Source: Lichenostomus cassidix
Taxonomy: Eukaryota > Chordata > Aves > Passeriformes > Meliphagidae
DNA: 64,000 nucleotides
Assembly (NCBI GenBank): GCA_008360975.2
Contig: CM039211.1
Location: forward strand, 66,864,565-66,928,564
Direction of reading: 5' to 3'
Shown: positions 39,201 to 52,557 of the stretch, one piece after another
Layout: each line of letters starts with the position of its first letter
How positions within the stretch are numbered: the stretch's first letter is position 1
Notes under the pieces: generated by a model
What the model saw: the letters and a program-made list of their open reading frames with translations, nothing else
The model's database searches: none
Told to the model about the DNA's origin: nothing
Made by a program: the position numbers and the translations under genes

Positions 39201-42200
39201 AATAGGTCCTTGTACTTTGGATTCCTGTAATGAGAAAATATATATAAGATTGCATTTATTATTAACCATGTAGCTCCACAGAAATCCACAGTGTTTCACA
39301 CATTAACTTCAGAGTCCATTCTCACAGGACTGCACACAGTCTGAGGGCTCTGCCCTTTGACCACATGCACTAGTAAAGTTTGTGAGTAACTCTTCCAAAC
39401 TCAAGATGCACACAAAAGCAGAACTCAGAAGACAAAAACAGTAGATGAAAAGGATAAAAAGACAGACATGATGTCAATCTCCAGCACTTCTTGGCTTATC
39501 CATTTCATAATTCCAGAAAGTTTACCTAAAAAAATTAGATCTTTGAGGAAAGCAAAAAGGCAGGAATATGTTGGTTCCCATCTTTCAGCAGCAACAATTA
39601 AGGAGTTTCTAAATCAATAACACACTTTCCCTACCTGTTATTAAATTATGAGAGAGACAGCTACCAGTTCATGAATTCACAATCATTCCCACAGATAAGT
39701 AAGGGAAATTCCCTCCTGACCCAGCTGGTGGACAGTGTATTTCCTGAGGCAAATACTGACTATGAGCAATTAGCTATCTACTGTGTCTCCTAAAGTCTCT
39801 TCAAAAAACATCTACCCTCTCTACAACCTCTACTGTGTGTGGTATGTTACTGTAGGTAGGGTTTCCATAGGACAAAGATCAGTAATGTTGTTATCCTTGA
39901 GCTCACACAGCACAAGAGGGTAACAATCCTGTGAAATTGAATGTATGTGGAAATTATCTAATGAGTATTTTCTCTGACTTGCAACTCTGAATTGATAAAA
40001 TAAACCCACTTCCTCTTTCATTTCTCCTTTTTCATTTGGGCTAATACCTAGGCATCCTAATGCACTTGTTCTTTTCACTAAATGGACTGCCACTGCTAAA
40101 AACTAAAGAATAAAAATTGAATTAGAACAGCTTATTACATAAAGCAATTTGGAGTCATCCTTCCCATTTCAGAACCATTTTTCTGTTATCATTTCCTGGA
40201 GACAAGTAAAACAGCAATGCAAACTACCTATTAAAGATGTCTTTTTCCCAATTTTGCTTTCCATTTTAACTATTGTTCTGTAATTCTCACACAACTGCAT
40301 GCTTGACACTCTATTATATAATACCACAGTGGCTTGAAAGGCAGAAGACTGAAATCCTGCTCTGTCTCTCTACAGATCCTCCTTAGCAAGGCACAAATGT
40401 GCTCACACTGTCCCACAAACAAGTGAGAGAAGGCCTAGGGGAGCACAGGACAGGGTCTGACTAGGTATGTCTCACGCGCAGTGCATGAACCAAGCCTACT
40501 CTGAGGAGAATCAAGCATGTTAGAAAATGAAAGGACTCATTCAGGTCGGTGATGAGTGGGTTTTTTTGCAGTAATAACAAAAGCAATAGTATCCCAGAAC
40601 AAAAGAGAGTTGATCTCCAGATATCAGTGATCATTTTTGGACTGACCAAATATGCAAAAGTGGACTGCAGGGCAAATGTCTACTGCACTGAACTGTGCAA
40701 GATCATAATACACAAATACTAGTGTTGTCTGGAGGGGAAGCAGTATGAGGAGTGGCTGAGGTGACTTGGTCTGTTCAGCCTGGAGAACAGGAGACTGATG
40801 GGAGACATTGCAGTTACAACTTCCTTCTGAGGAGAAGAGGAGGGGCAGGGACTTCTCTATGGTGACAAGTGACAGGAGCCAAGGGAATAGCCTGAAGCTG
40901 TGTCAGGAGAGGGCTAGGTTGGATATTAGGGAAAGATTCTTCATCCAGAGGGTGGCTGAGCACTGGAACAGGCTACCCAGGGAAGTGGTCACAGCACCAG
41001 CCTAACAGAGTTTGAGAAGTGTTTGCTCAACATTCTCAGGCACACAGTGGGATTTTTGGTGCTGTCCTGTGCAGGGCTCATTCCTACAGCATATTTTCCA
41101 AAGATATGACACAGCTATCCCAGCTTTCCCAAGAAGCAACCCTTCTTTGCCCTGCTAACCACACTAACTTTTCCTCAGTGCTGCACAGAGCCTGCTCTGC
41201 CTTCAGTTTCTGCTGAAGAGCACAAGCCTGGCACACTCAGCCTTACACAATCTTCTTTGCAACCAGAAGCACCAGGTATGTTTAGCTGCTGCCCAAGCAG
41301 CTGACTGTAATAAGTCAAAACCGTGTTCCCACAGAAACCAGCCCTGCCTTGTAAGATCCCATTACATTCCATCCCATTCCCCTGCGCAACAGTCGAGAGT
41401 AAGTTTGGAATGAAGAGACTTACCAGGAGATGGCAGTAACTGCAAGTTTCTTGGTTTTTTCGTACTGGAACTTCCAGAGTGGGAGGAGAGTTCCTTTCTG
41501 GCCTCTGAATTCATCTGAGGCATCCTCAAAATATTTAAAATCTAAACCAAACAAAAATCAAGGAAAAGGTCCCAGTAGAGAAATTGGAAATAAATCAGGA
41601 CAGTTCACTGTCAGGGAAGCTTTAAAAGACAATCTGTAATTCTCACAGATTCTGCACAACCCCATTGTTATTGTAAAGTCCATCTCAGCTCTTAAGTCCA
41701 AACTCCAAACCAGCACCTCAGCCCTGTAAGTTCATTTTACCAAGCACAAAGTCCTCAGACACATGGGAAAAATAAAAATCAAACTGATGGTCAGTAGACA
41801 AAGGATTAACAAGAAAATAGAAGCCCAGAGCAAGGTATGACCTCAGGCCACTCCGAGAGCTAGACGTGGCCCTTCAGGAGGTGGCTGAGCAGAGACAGCA
41901 AAATGACTTTTGCAAAATGACATCATGACTGAGTATGTTGCTGTGGCTGGAATCTGTAGGTGAGCAAGGAGCTGCTTGGCTCTGGCTGCTTCCACCAGCA
42001 CCTGCATCCAGGAGTGATGTACCTACTGAGGGAAGGTAGTGCTACAGGGAGGGCAATGCTTACCAGACCTGCTGTCCCCAGCCAGCTCAGAAGAGGGCTA
42101 ATGTGGTATGATCTTTGCATGCCCATGGTTTGATGTACTATTTGCCTTGTGTGAGTCAGCAGGTTCCTAGACCCACTCATATTATTTCTATTCTATTCTA

Positions 42201-45200
42201 TTCTATTCTATTCTATTCTATTCTAGTCTAGTCTAGTCTAGTCAATTCTAGTCTATTCTATTCTAGTCTAGTCTAGTCTATTCTAGTCTATTCTACCTAT
42301 GGCAGTAGCTACTTATCTGCAGGACTTCAGACTTGAGTTAGAAGCACCTCTCAGTGGGCCATACCTTGTGCAATATCATCAAATGTGTTCAGATTCACCA
42401 TCCGTTCCGCTATTTTAGCAGCCTTTGCGACATGGCTTAGAGCATCAATGTGCTGAAAAGAAAGGAAGAGAAAATGTATTTCCTGTCTGTTTACAGGTGC
42501 CTCAGATCTCATGTGACTGAAAAGCTTGAGTCCTTTGATCCTGAATACAGATTAATTTGAAATGTGTCACACTAGCACCTGATGATATGGGCACTTGAAA
42601 AACTGTGATTGCTTTATTATAAATTTAGCAAGATGCCATCCACAGCTGAGCTGCAGCAACTTCAGTGGTTTTTCCTGATTTATCTCAATACAGGTACTTA
42701 CCTACAAAAGTAGTTAAAAGTCTTGTCTTTCAAGCTAACTCCTGATGGGATGAGATAAAAGGACATGCACAATTCCTACCCCATCTCACTGGACAACAGT
42801 TCATTAGATTCAGTGATGAAATCGATGATGAAATTGATCATGCATGAGCACCCTCTCACTCCACCTGGAGAGCTCTAAGGTCTCATGCGCTAAGTAAGCA
42901 TCACAGGATTTAGGAGTCCTTCAGTCAATCACTGGCTAATTCCAACTTGATGCATTCACACACCCATGCACAAGTGGAGAAAAGAGAGCCTAGCAGGTGC
43001 TAGTGGTCTGTCAGCTGGTGGCTGATTGGTATGCTTATCTGACCAAGCCCTCTGGCTGATCACCACATCTTCCTAAACTCCATTCTCAACTATTTTTGCG
43101 TGATTGTGCTCTCTATACTTACTCCGTGTGCATGTGTGACTAGTGAAATCCAAACTGGATTTGATGCCTTAAATCGCTAGTAAAAAATTTTAGACGCAGA
43201 CACACAGTATAGGAAAGGGGTTTTACCTTGGTTTAATAGGATCCCAGATGCACACTGATGAACAAGCTCCGACGTTATCCCCCATATACAATTTATGGAC
43301 AGCCTAGATTAGAATACCTATCTAAAAGTCTCCAATAAGAAGTCTAATAAATGAAGTAATTGTCCCCTTATTAAAATTGCCCCCCCCCCCCAAAAGATTA
43401 CTACTTAGTTTACAAAAACATGTCTCAGTGATGGGGGCCTGTTCAAGGTTGGTGCATCATGCTTTTGAGATTGTGGGGATGTTTCATCTTCCCCAAAGGA
43501 TTCTGAGCAGGGCAAGGGTACTAGGGTGATAGATACGTAGGGTTATGATACAGGGAGTAAAAAGTACAGGAAGGGGGAAGGGTAAAAGGTTATATATAAA
43601 GTATATATATATGAAGAGAGTATAAAAGTAAAATAAAAGGACAAAAACCCATCAGGCATCATCTTTTAGAGACTAACAAGCTTTTACCTTGTTTAGTCTC
43701 TAAACTAGGCATCAGATTAACTAAGGACTGGATTAAGAAGGACAAGAAGTCTGGGTGCCAGTAGTGGGAAGGACAAAGCTTGAAAGCCCACAGACTGTGC
43801 TGGACCATACAGGGATGATGCCATCACAGCTCTGTGCAATGATGTGAGAATGCCAAGGCACATATAAAGTGCTCTTAGAGCTTGCTGCTCCAAGTGCCTG
43901 AATTCCCATCCACTGCTGCTGCCTCAAAGACCCACCAGTGTTTCAAAGCCTTTCATCTTTAAACCCCTGCTAGAGACTGATGGCTACCAGCACAGTAAGA
44001 TTTCCTTCATAGTGACAACACTAAAAAGAAACATGTCATCCTTGACACAGCTCAGAGAGCGCCGGGCACATGAAAAGAAAAAGTGAAATGAGTTGACCAA
44101 ACTACGCTACACAGTCACAGTCAGAGCTAGGAACATGACTCCAGATTATTTGTGTCCATCTCTCTGCTTCTTTCCTGGGCTCAGCACAGACTCAAGGGAG
44201 ACCAAGTCTCACTTCAAAGAGCATGAAACTAATAGGGCTACACAGAGATGAGAGGACAAAAGAGAAAAAGAAGTCTGTAAACTGTTACATTTTTTATAAA
44301 TCCATGGTTTGCTTATGCCTCCAGCAACGTATGCAGTCCTCTTCTCCCATCCTAGAAAGGACTAAGCAGAACTTAAAACCGAGCTCAGAGAAAGGTAGCA
44401 GACCAAGGGAGAGGATTCTGCCCCTCTGATCCACTCTGGTGAGACTCCACCTGGAGCACTGCATCCAGCTCCGGGGTCCCAGCACAGGAAGAATATGAAC
44501 CTGTTGGAGTGAGCCCAGAAGAGGCCATGAATATGATCAGGAGCTGGAGCCTCTGTCCTATGGAGAGAAGCTGAGAGAGTTGACGTTGTTCAGCCTGGAG
44601 AAGAGAAGACTCTGGGGAGACCTTAGAGCACCTCCCATTACCTAAAGGAATACCTACGGGAAATACAGGGAGGGAATCTCTATCAAGAAGTTTAGTGATA
44701 GGATGAGGAACACCTGTTTTAAATTGAAAGAGGGTAGACTTGGGTTAAATATTAGGGAGAAATTCTTTACTGTGAGGGTGCTGATGCACTGAAACAGGTT
44801 GCCCCCAGAAGCTGTGGACTCCACATCCCTGGAAGTGTTTAAGGCCAGGTTGGATGGGGCTTTGAGCAACCTGGTCTAGTGGAAGGTGTCCCTGCCCATG
44901 TCAGGAGAGTTGGAACTAGATAATCTTCAAGGTCCCTTCCAACCCAAACCATTCTATCAATTGATGATACTATGACTCTATAAATTTTATTTTTTGGAGG
45001 GGTCAGTGGAAAATAGGCTACAAACTAAAAAGAAACAAAGCAAAAAACAAAACAACCTTGTAAATGCAGAAACAATATATTATTAAATTGATTTTTTTTC
45101 CTACAATGCAGGAAACTTTCCAGAGGAATCAAAAAAGCTTTAAGTCAGCTTTTCTGTCAGGTAGCTATGTTGTTAACAACACATCCATGACTAACTACAT

Positions 45201-48200
45201 TTTTGACATTATAAGTGGATCAGAGTAAGTTATTTTCTCTTTGTATCCTGTGCTGTTTCAGATTTTATTTATTCTGTATACTACTGAAATAAATCTTCAG
45301 AAGAAGTGCTAGGCCTAATTTATCTTTTTTTTTTTTTTTTTTAAATATCTGTTTGGAGCACACTTTTCCATTGTAGGCCAATTCTGAGCCAGCTAGCCAA
45401 ACTCAGTGAGAGCTCATAGGATACACATTTCTTCTGCTTATTTCTGTGCATGTTATTTTTAGAACAGCAATAATGTTAATTGAATCATATGTAAGATGGA
45501 TAATGGGCTAATACTTTGAAAATAAATGTCTTGATCTTGCTTGCTCTGTAATTCCTTAAAACTAATTGCCTCAAATTTGCCTCTCAGCAGCTGGCCAGTT
45601 GCAATGCAACTCCTGTAAACTGAAGCAGGAAGAAAAGCTTCTACTGGTGTGTAACCACATATGCAGAAGACAAACCCCACCCTAAAATCAGTGCAGTAAC
45701 TGCTCATACCTCTGGCAATACATATACTGTGACTAGAAAAGCCCCTGCTTTGCAAAGAAAGAAGAACAGTACAGGGCTGTTGCCCAGACAGCACATGAAT
45801 GCAAACACCAACTGTAAATCCCAAATAAAATCCCTCAGTTTGAATCATGTCAAGCAGTTATTAAATTCCATAACTGTACTCATCTGTTCATTTTCCCTCC
45901 TCGCTTTTAATTCTCATAGACTGCAAACAGAAAATTGAAGGCAGGGGAGTTGGTAACAACAGATCCACTCCTACAGATAACCAGGAACAGGTGAACAATA
46001 ATGTGAAAGTTAATTGCATTCTAAATTCACCTGTTATATAAAAAATAATAGCAGTCATCTAAGAGCTCCCAAGTGATGTTTGTGACCCTGTGGGAGGTCT
46101 CACCAGGCATACCTCAGACATAGGTAATGTTACTGTGAGACAGACAAGTGAGACAGGACCTCAAATGGTTCAGGAATGTACATTTCTCTGTTAAATATAA
46201 ATTTTATTTGGACTTTTTAGGACAATGAGCAACCACTTCTTTTTCAAAAGAGACTAGAGACTGTTCCAGTGCAGTAAGTTCCAGCTTTAATTTTACATTT
46301 TAATTAATTTAATTTAATTAATATTTTAGTTTTTGTATTTCTAATTGGTTGACATCCAACTGTATTTCTGTTTACACTATATTCTGCCTTAGTAATTCCC
46401 CCTCTGTTATCTAATTCAGATTCCCTACCTACTTTTGCATTAACAGATAAACATGTTAAGATTTTCTAGTGTTGTGTATTCAAGCTTTCAATTTCTTATT
46501 ATATTTTCCATATCTATGCAGGTTTGCAATCAGTATCTTTGAAACGTGGTGATCAAAATCACATATCACTGTTCTACTCCTGAAAAGGTACCACCCCACC
46601 TTACATAACATAAATATCTTCTCTGCTATTCATGACATGGTATATTCCAGTAATATACTTGTCTTTCATAGCCTCATCACGACTCACCAACCAACACAGA
46701 GTTCTTAGAGAAACATATTCATGTTTCTCCCCATCATTACAAACAGTAAGCTTGCTCCGCACCAAAGATTGTTTTGATACTCCAAAATGAAGTCTTCCAC
46801 TCCACCAGGCCCTCCCAAGCTGTAATAGCAACAATTTTTCTGGTCTAGCCAGTCATTGCCTAATGGCACTATAGCAATAGTTTACAGAATTCCAGCTAGA
46901 TTACCTTTAATCTACTTTCCTTGTTTAAGAAAAACACAACTTGCCTTTCACTAAAAAAAGAGATTAAGTTATTTGGACACAGTATACTTTTGGTAAATAT
47001 GTGCTATTTTATTCCATTTCATATTTAATCCCTGTTCTGTATATTTTTCCTCCTTATTAATTCTGTTGCCTCATGTACTGTTAAAGGTCAGCCTAATGGA
47101 ACCAATTTTGCTGCTCTTGCACACAACATGTCCTTGCTATGCTCCAATCACATTGCTTCACCTCTCTTTGGATAGATTCATTAAAAATCCTTAATATCAG
47201 ACTTGTGGTTTCATGTCTTGCCATCTCAGGGTGAGAGGAGCAAGCCTGCATCAATTATATCAAGCTCTTTGCATTTTGCCTCTGCCTCAGATATGGTCAT
47301 TTCTAGGTTCATTCAAGAATATAAGCAGAGCTGTAGATCAGACCAAGCATGTCTCTGGGTCAGGAGTGTTGAATCATAGAATCATTTGGGTTGGAAAAGA
47401 CCTTTAAGATCATTGAGTATCCTCCCTATAATCACAGCCATACACAGATAGTACAGGAACAGAAAGAGCAGGACAGGTAGATACAACATTTCTGCCTCAT
47501 TATCTCTGCTTCCAGGTATTTTCAGCTCAGAAAATTTCATGTCATTCCTCTTTGGTGTCCTGTGTTATCCATGGCCTGTATACTGCCTTGATTAAAAACT
47601 GAGGAAAAGTTCCAAATGTTGTATCCCTGCTATTGGATGTAACACAGCCTTCCCTCTCTAGATCTATTTGAGTGTGAGGTACGTGGAGAGATTTCTAGGA
47701 GTCCCCCATCACAGTCTCCAGTCAAACACTTTCTGTTATTCCAACTTTTATTTGCTCATATGTCTTCTTTAACAGATTCTCAACCGTTTTTCTGCTGAAA
47801 TCCTTGGTTATTTCCCTTCCTTTCCTGTTGGCGGCTTCTATCTTCTGCTTTGCTAAACCATCTTGCTTCTCCTAATTCTTCAGTGCAATGCATAACTTCA
47901 TTTTACTTCTTTTCCCCTAGTGAGAAGCTTCTGCTTAACTCTCCTCTCCTCGCCTCTCCTCGCCTCGCCTCGCCTCGCCTCGCCTCGCCTCGCCTCGCCT
48001 CGCCTCGCCTCCTCTTCCCTCCTTTTCTTCTCTGCTTTTGGCCATGTTTTCTTGGATCACATCCTTCCTCTCCCAGTCATGTGTTCTTTTATGCTCTTAT
48101 TCAGTACCTGTACTGTTTTCCCTCTCTTTTCATACATTACATTTTCAAATCCTCATCTAACTCCTACCATCGTCTCCAGCTGTGGCTCTAGTTTTTAGAT

Positions 48201-51200
48201 CTTCTCTTTCATGACCTCCTACCATAGCAGCAGCTTCCATCAGTGTCTATTACCTGTGGTAACAGACACTCATTTTCTCTTCTTCTTTCCTTTGGGTTGA
48301 ATTTGGTGCTATCTCAGTAGCTATCATAGTTTTTCATGATAATACCTATCCTTACCAAAACAATGGTGGCAATCAATTGTGGCTTCTAGCCACTGCACCT
48401 TGATCCAGATCAGCCATGTCTACTGCTTGATGTTCCACACAGTTCCCTTCAGCAGTGACCAAGCACAGTTTGTCCTTAGAAAGTGTTCAGCTGGAAAAGA
48501 TGTGTTTCAACTAGCAGGGTGTGAAGTATGTGACCTGTGAGTTAGCAGCTCCACAAAACCCACTTCTCCATTTGCTGACTTGAGGCTAGAAATACAGATT
48601 CTGGTGCCATCAACCTTTAATTTCCATAGACCTATGTCTGAATAGACATAATGACTGTTGTAAATCTGATTTGAGCCTTGGAGTACTGCAGGTTGCTTTT
48701 TTTTCCAGTTAATGAGTAGAAAATTCATTTGGTTTTTCATATACTTCAAGTTGGTCTACCAGCTTCACAGAGGACCTCAGCGTGCTCTGCATAAAGAAGC
48801 TTTACCTTTCATTTATTCAGTGCATTGACTTGCTAGCTTTGGCTAAGTTTTAGCTCTGCAAGCTCCTTGGAAAGCATTAAGGATGAAAAGCAAAATACCA
48901 AAGAGGTCATGAGTGACTGGATTTCAATTTCCCACTGTTGCTAGTGGAGTGGGCAGCAGGTGTTTTACAATATGGTTTCATTGGTAGAATATTTACTTTG
49001 TTTTCATTATCAGTTTTTAGCAGTCCGCCCTTTAAGCCTGTAACTGTAATGCTGACTTCAGGCTTAATTCTCTGAAACATACTCAAGTGGAAGGTTTATT
49101 GGTTTGCAAAAGGACTGTGAATTTCCATGGTACAATTCACAAGAAGAAGCCTCTCAGAACATGTTCCTGGTCTGTTTACACTGTAAGGCTTATGCTGGCA
49201 CAGTGCGGCTTTGTGGCTAAACCAGCCAAATCCTTGCAGTTGTATCAGCCATATGGTATGAAAGAGCTAAAGCTGGTTTCTGGAGTCAGCTCTAATTACA
49301 TATACGTATATATCTACCTTACTTATGTTGATATATCTACGTCTATTCTAGGATCATGTTACAAACTGACTTGTTAGGAACTGATCTTGCTCCAGTCATT
49401 ATAGAAATTATTTCAGTTTGCCTTCTAAATGGTTTACCTTAGATGAGGAAAGAAAGCCAGTTTACAGCTAGTTAAACTGTAATAGAAACTTCCAGAACAC
49501 CTTGAAAATACTTTGGAACATGAAGAAAATCTTTCAGGGCTCTCATATTGTCCTATATATTGTACACCCAGTGGCAGAAGTGGGATGGTATTTTTAAGAT
49601 GGGGATACTGTCACTTTGGTGGAATGAACTGTGTCAGTCCCACAAGGCACTCCTAGACAGCTCCTGACAGAGGAGTCTGGATTAGGAGTCAGTATCACCA
49701 TCACAGCAAGATCACAGCATCAGCTGAAGGTGTGGCAGGTATTAAGACATCTGATACTCCAAGAAGCATGCCACTTATGTATTTATAATTCGAAAGTGTA
49801 TAAATTGTAATTCTATGAGAACATCAAAAATTGAAATTAAAAAATTGTGAAAAATGTTTTACTACAGTGCTATATTTTGAAATAATCCTGAATTTCTTTG
49901 CTTTTCAGATTGAAACATTGTACATAAAACCACCTCATCACTTACAATTATTTGAAATATGATGCAGTGTTTCTTCCTATTTCATTCTTTTATCCCTCAC
50001 ATAATAATAAAAAATGAGACACAAACAAAATGCACAAAAAAAGAAAGCTATATAACTCACTTGGAAGTCAATTTTGAAAACAAGATCATGCAAAATCAAA
50101 ATCCTGTTTTATACAGCACAACAGAAATCCTGTTTTAGAAATATAATTTATAGCAAAAACTAATTTTTGCATTTCCTTAAATTGTTATTTGCCAACTGAG
50201 ACAACAAGCTACACAGCCAGCATGACTTGCTTTCACCCGATTTGCACTACAGATGCACCTACAACCACTTGGAGCAGCTTTCATCCCATATTATGAAACA
50301 TACCTGTGCCTCCACAAAGGATAACTTCCTTCCAAGTTTCTTGTCTTCTTTCTTTACTGCCTGAGGTTTTGCTTTTTCTTTCTCTTTTTCCTTTTCTTTT
50401 CTCTTAAGTTCCTCCACATAGGCATCATAGATGTCCCACTGAGAGACAGACAGAGGCAGGATTTATCAGAACCTGATCATAATCCTGAGAACAGCCATCT
50501 ATACTATCACAAAAATATGACAGTCATCACAACAGTAACACTGCTGCTGGTATTAGCTGAATGTCTGTCTCTTTGCACAAAGAAGAAGGGCTGAGTTAAA
50601 GGATTCTTAAAGCATGATGGGGCATATCTTATTTTAAGAACACATTACTGCATTCTTTACAATTTCCTTCTTCAAACACTCCACTTGCTGCTTTGATTTT
50701 ATTTTTGCAGGACTTTGTGTTTGGCTAATTTATCAGTGTTTATTGGGAAACATACATTAAACATTTGCTTTATGACATTTCTCATGTGGTATTTGAAAAT
50801 TAAATTGTAGTTGCTTAACACAATTTAAATTTGGACTCCGACTCTGCAGTATATGATCAAATGGAAACTGAGAGCAGTTTCACATCTCCTGCTATGCCAC
50901 ATGCCATACATGTCTTACTTGAGTAGATCCAAAAGTTATTTCTCCTAAGAATTATTCATTAGTATTGAAGTGCTAGTATTGTATCTAAAGCAGATTTATT
51001 ATTTTCAGGACAAAACATAAGGCAATCTGACACATCAGCTTAGGATAGGGAGTATGATTACAACACAGAATATAGACTAGAACATTGGAATAAAGGTTGC
51101 AGAACTCCTTAGTAAAAAAACTGTATTGTGTTGTAAATTTGCAGGCAGAAGTGAGATCGAAAGATGTTCCAAACATCAGAGAAAGGACAAAGAAGATGAG

Positions 51201-52469
51201 AAAAGTATGAGAAGGAGCAGAACAGAAAAGTTTGGACTAGGAAATTGGAAGCATAAGAAAGAACATGAAGGAAAAAAATAGCTGAGAGGGGGAAAAGGGG
51301 TTTACATAAAAATGTCATTTAAGATCCACTGAAAATTTCAACATTACAGAAAGAAATCAATGGAAAATCTTTCCTCTTAGCTTTCAAACACTTAATGCAA
51401 AATCTTATTCAAGGCCGAATTATCTTAAAGACCTCTGTTCTAACTCTCAGGATATTTCACTCTCAGAAAAAAAATGGAAGAAAACTCTAGCTGGAGGGAG
51501 GGAAGATCTCAGACCAATTACTCTGTAATTTCAGGTTCAGGAATAGAATGGATTACAGTTTTTAACCTGACAGAGATACCTTCACTCCCCTTCCTATCAC
51601 TCTCTATAACAGCATTTTTTAAGTTGGTGCCATTGCCCTACAGTTTCTCCCTGGTTTTTCTCTGCTCACAGGTAACAAAACAATGTTTCAGTACCAGTTT
51701 GATACACTAGTTTGAACAATGTTTGTATCTGCAACAAAACCAACTACATTTTGCAAATACCTGAGAATTAATCACCAGAAAACGCTGGATTCCTTTTCCA
51801 CTGTAACATATTTCATTTGTGAAATTCCATACAAAATTTTTTTTTTCACATTTTTAAGGGATGTAGAAAATGCTATACAGTCTTTCATCATGAATAGATC
51901 GATACATTTCCACTACATAAAACAGAGCTAAGCCTCTTGCAACAGGTCTTCCACGATCCTTATGCTGTAGTTCTCATTTGGTTCAGCTTTGGGCTTTAGA
52001 AACCTGCTTTGGCATACAGCTAAACCTAGAAAAAATAAAAACCCAAGTGCTGTGTATGCCAGATTCTTAACAATACTCCAAAAGAGAGCTACTTCTCTAG
52101 CAGAGTGAGTACCCTGCAAGCTGCAGGCCACCTTTTGCTGGGCCCAAAACTATTCTCACACTGTTGTTTCCCCATTTCTACTCTCTAAAGCAGACCAGTC
52201 AGGGTGGCTGACAAAAAACAAACCAACGAAAAGCATCTAAACTGAGGCACTTAACCTTGGCAATATAAACCATGAGCAAGTTCACCCATTAAGGTAGGAA
52301 AGAGGGTCATAGTAGTTTACTGTCAGATTCAAACCAGAGATCAAAGCCACAGTAAAGGAATTCATTCCACTGCAAGGAATACAATCACAATAATTTGGTT
52401 TTAACTTTCTCACACCTCAATTTCCAAAATGTATTCTAAAACAATTTTAAACATAAAAAGGAGATAGAT

Positions 52470-52557
<88 letters not shown>

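Noticed and set aside
45459..45848. A 129-codon minus-strand open frame in the h-i intron
   Set aside because: No family recognised and no flanking splice or promoter signals; DNAI1 phases join exons h and i directly without it.
47850..48198. Two overlapping plus-strand frames with Leu-Ala-Ser-Pro-Arg repeats
   Set aside because: Produced by the CTCGC pentanucleotide satellite.
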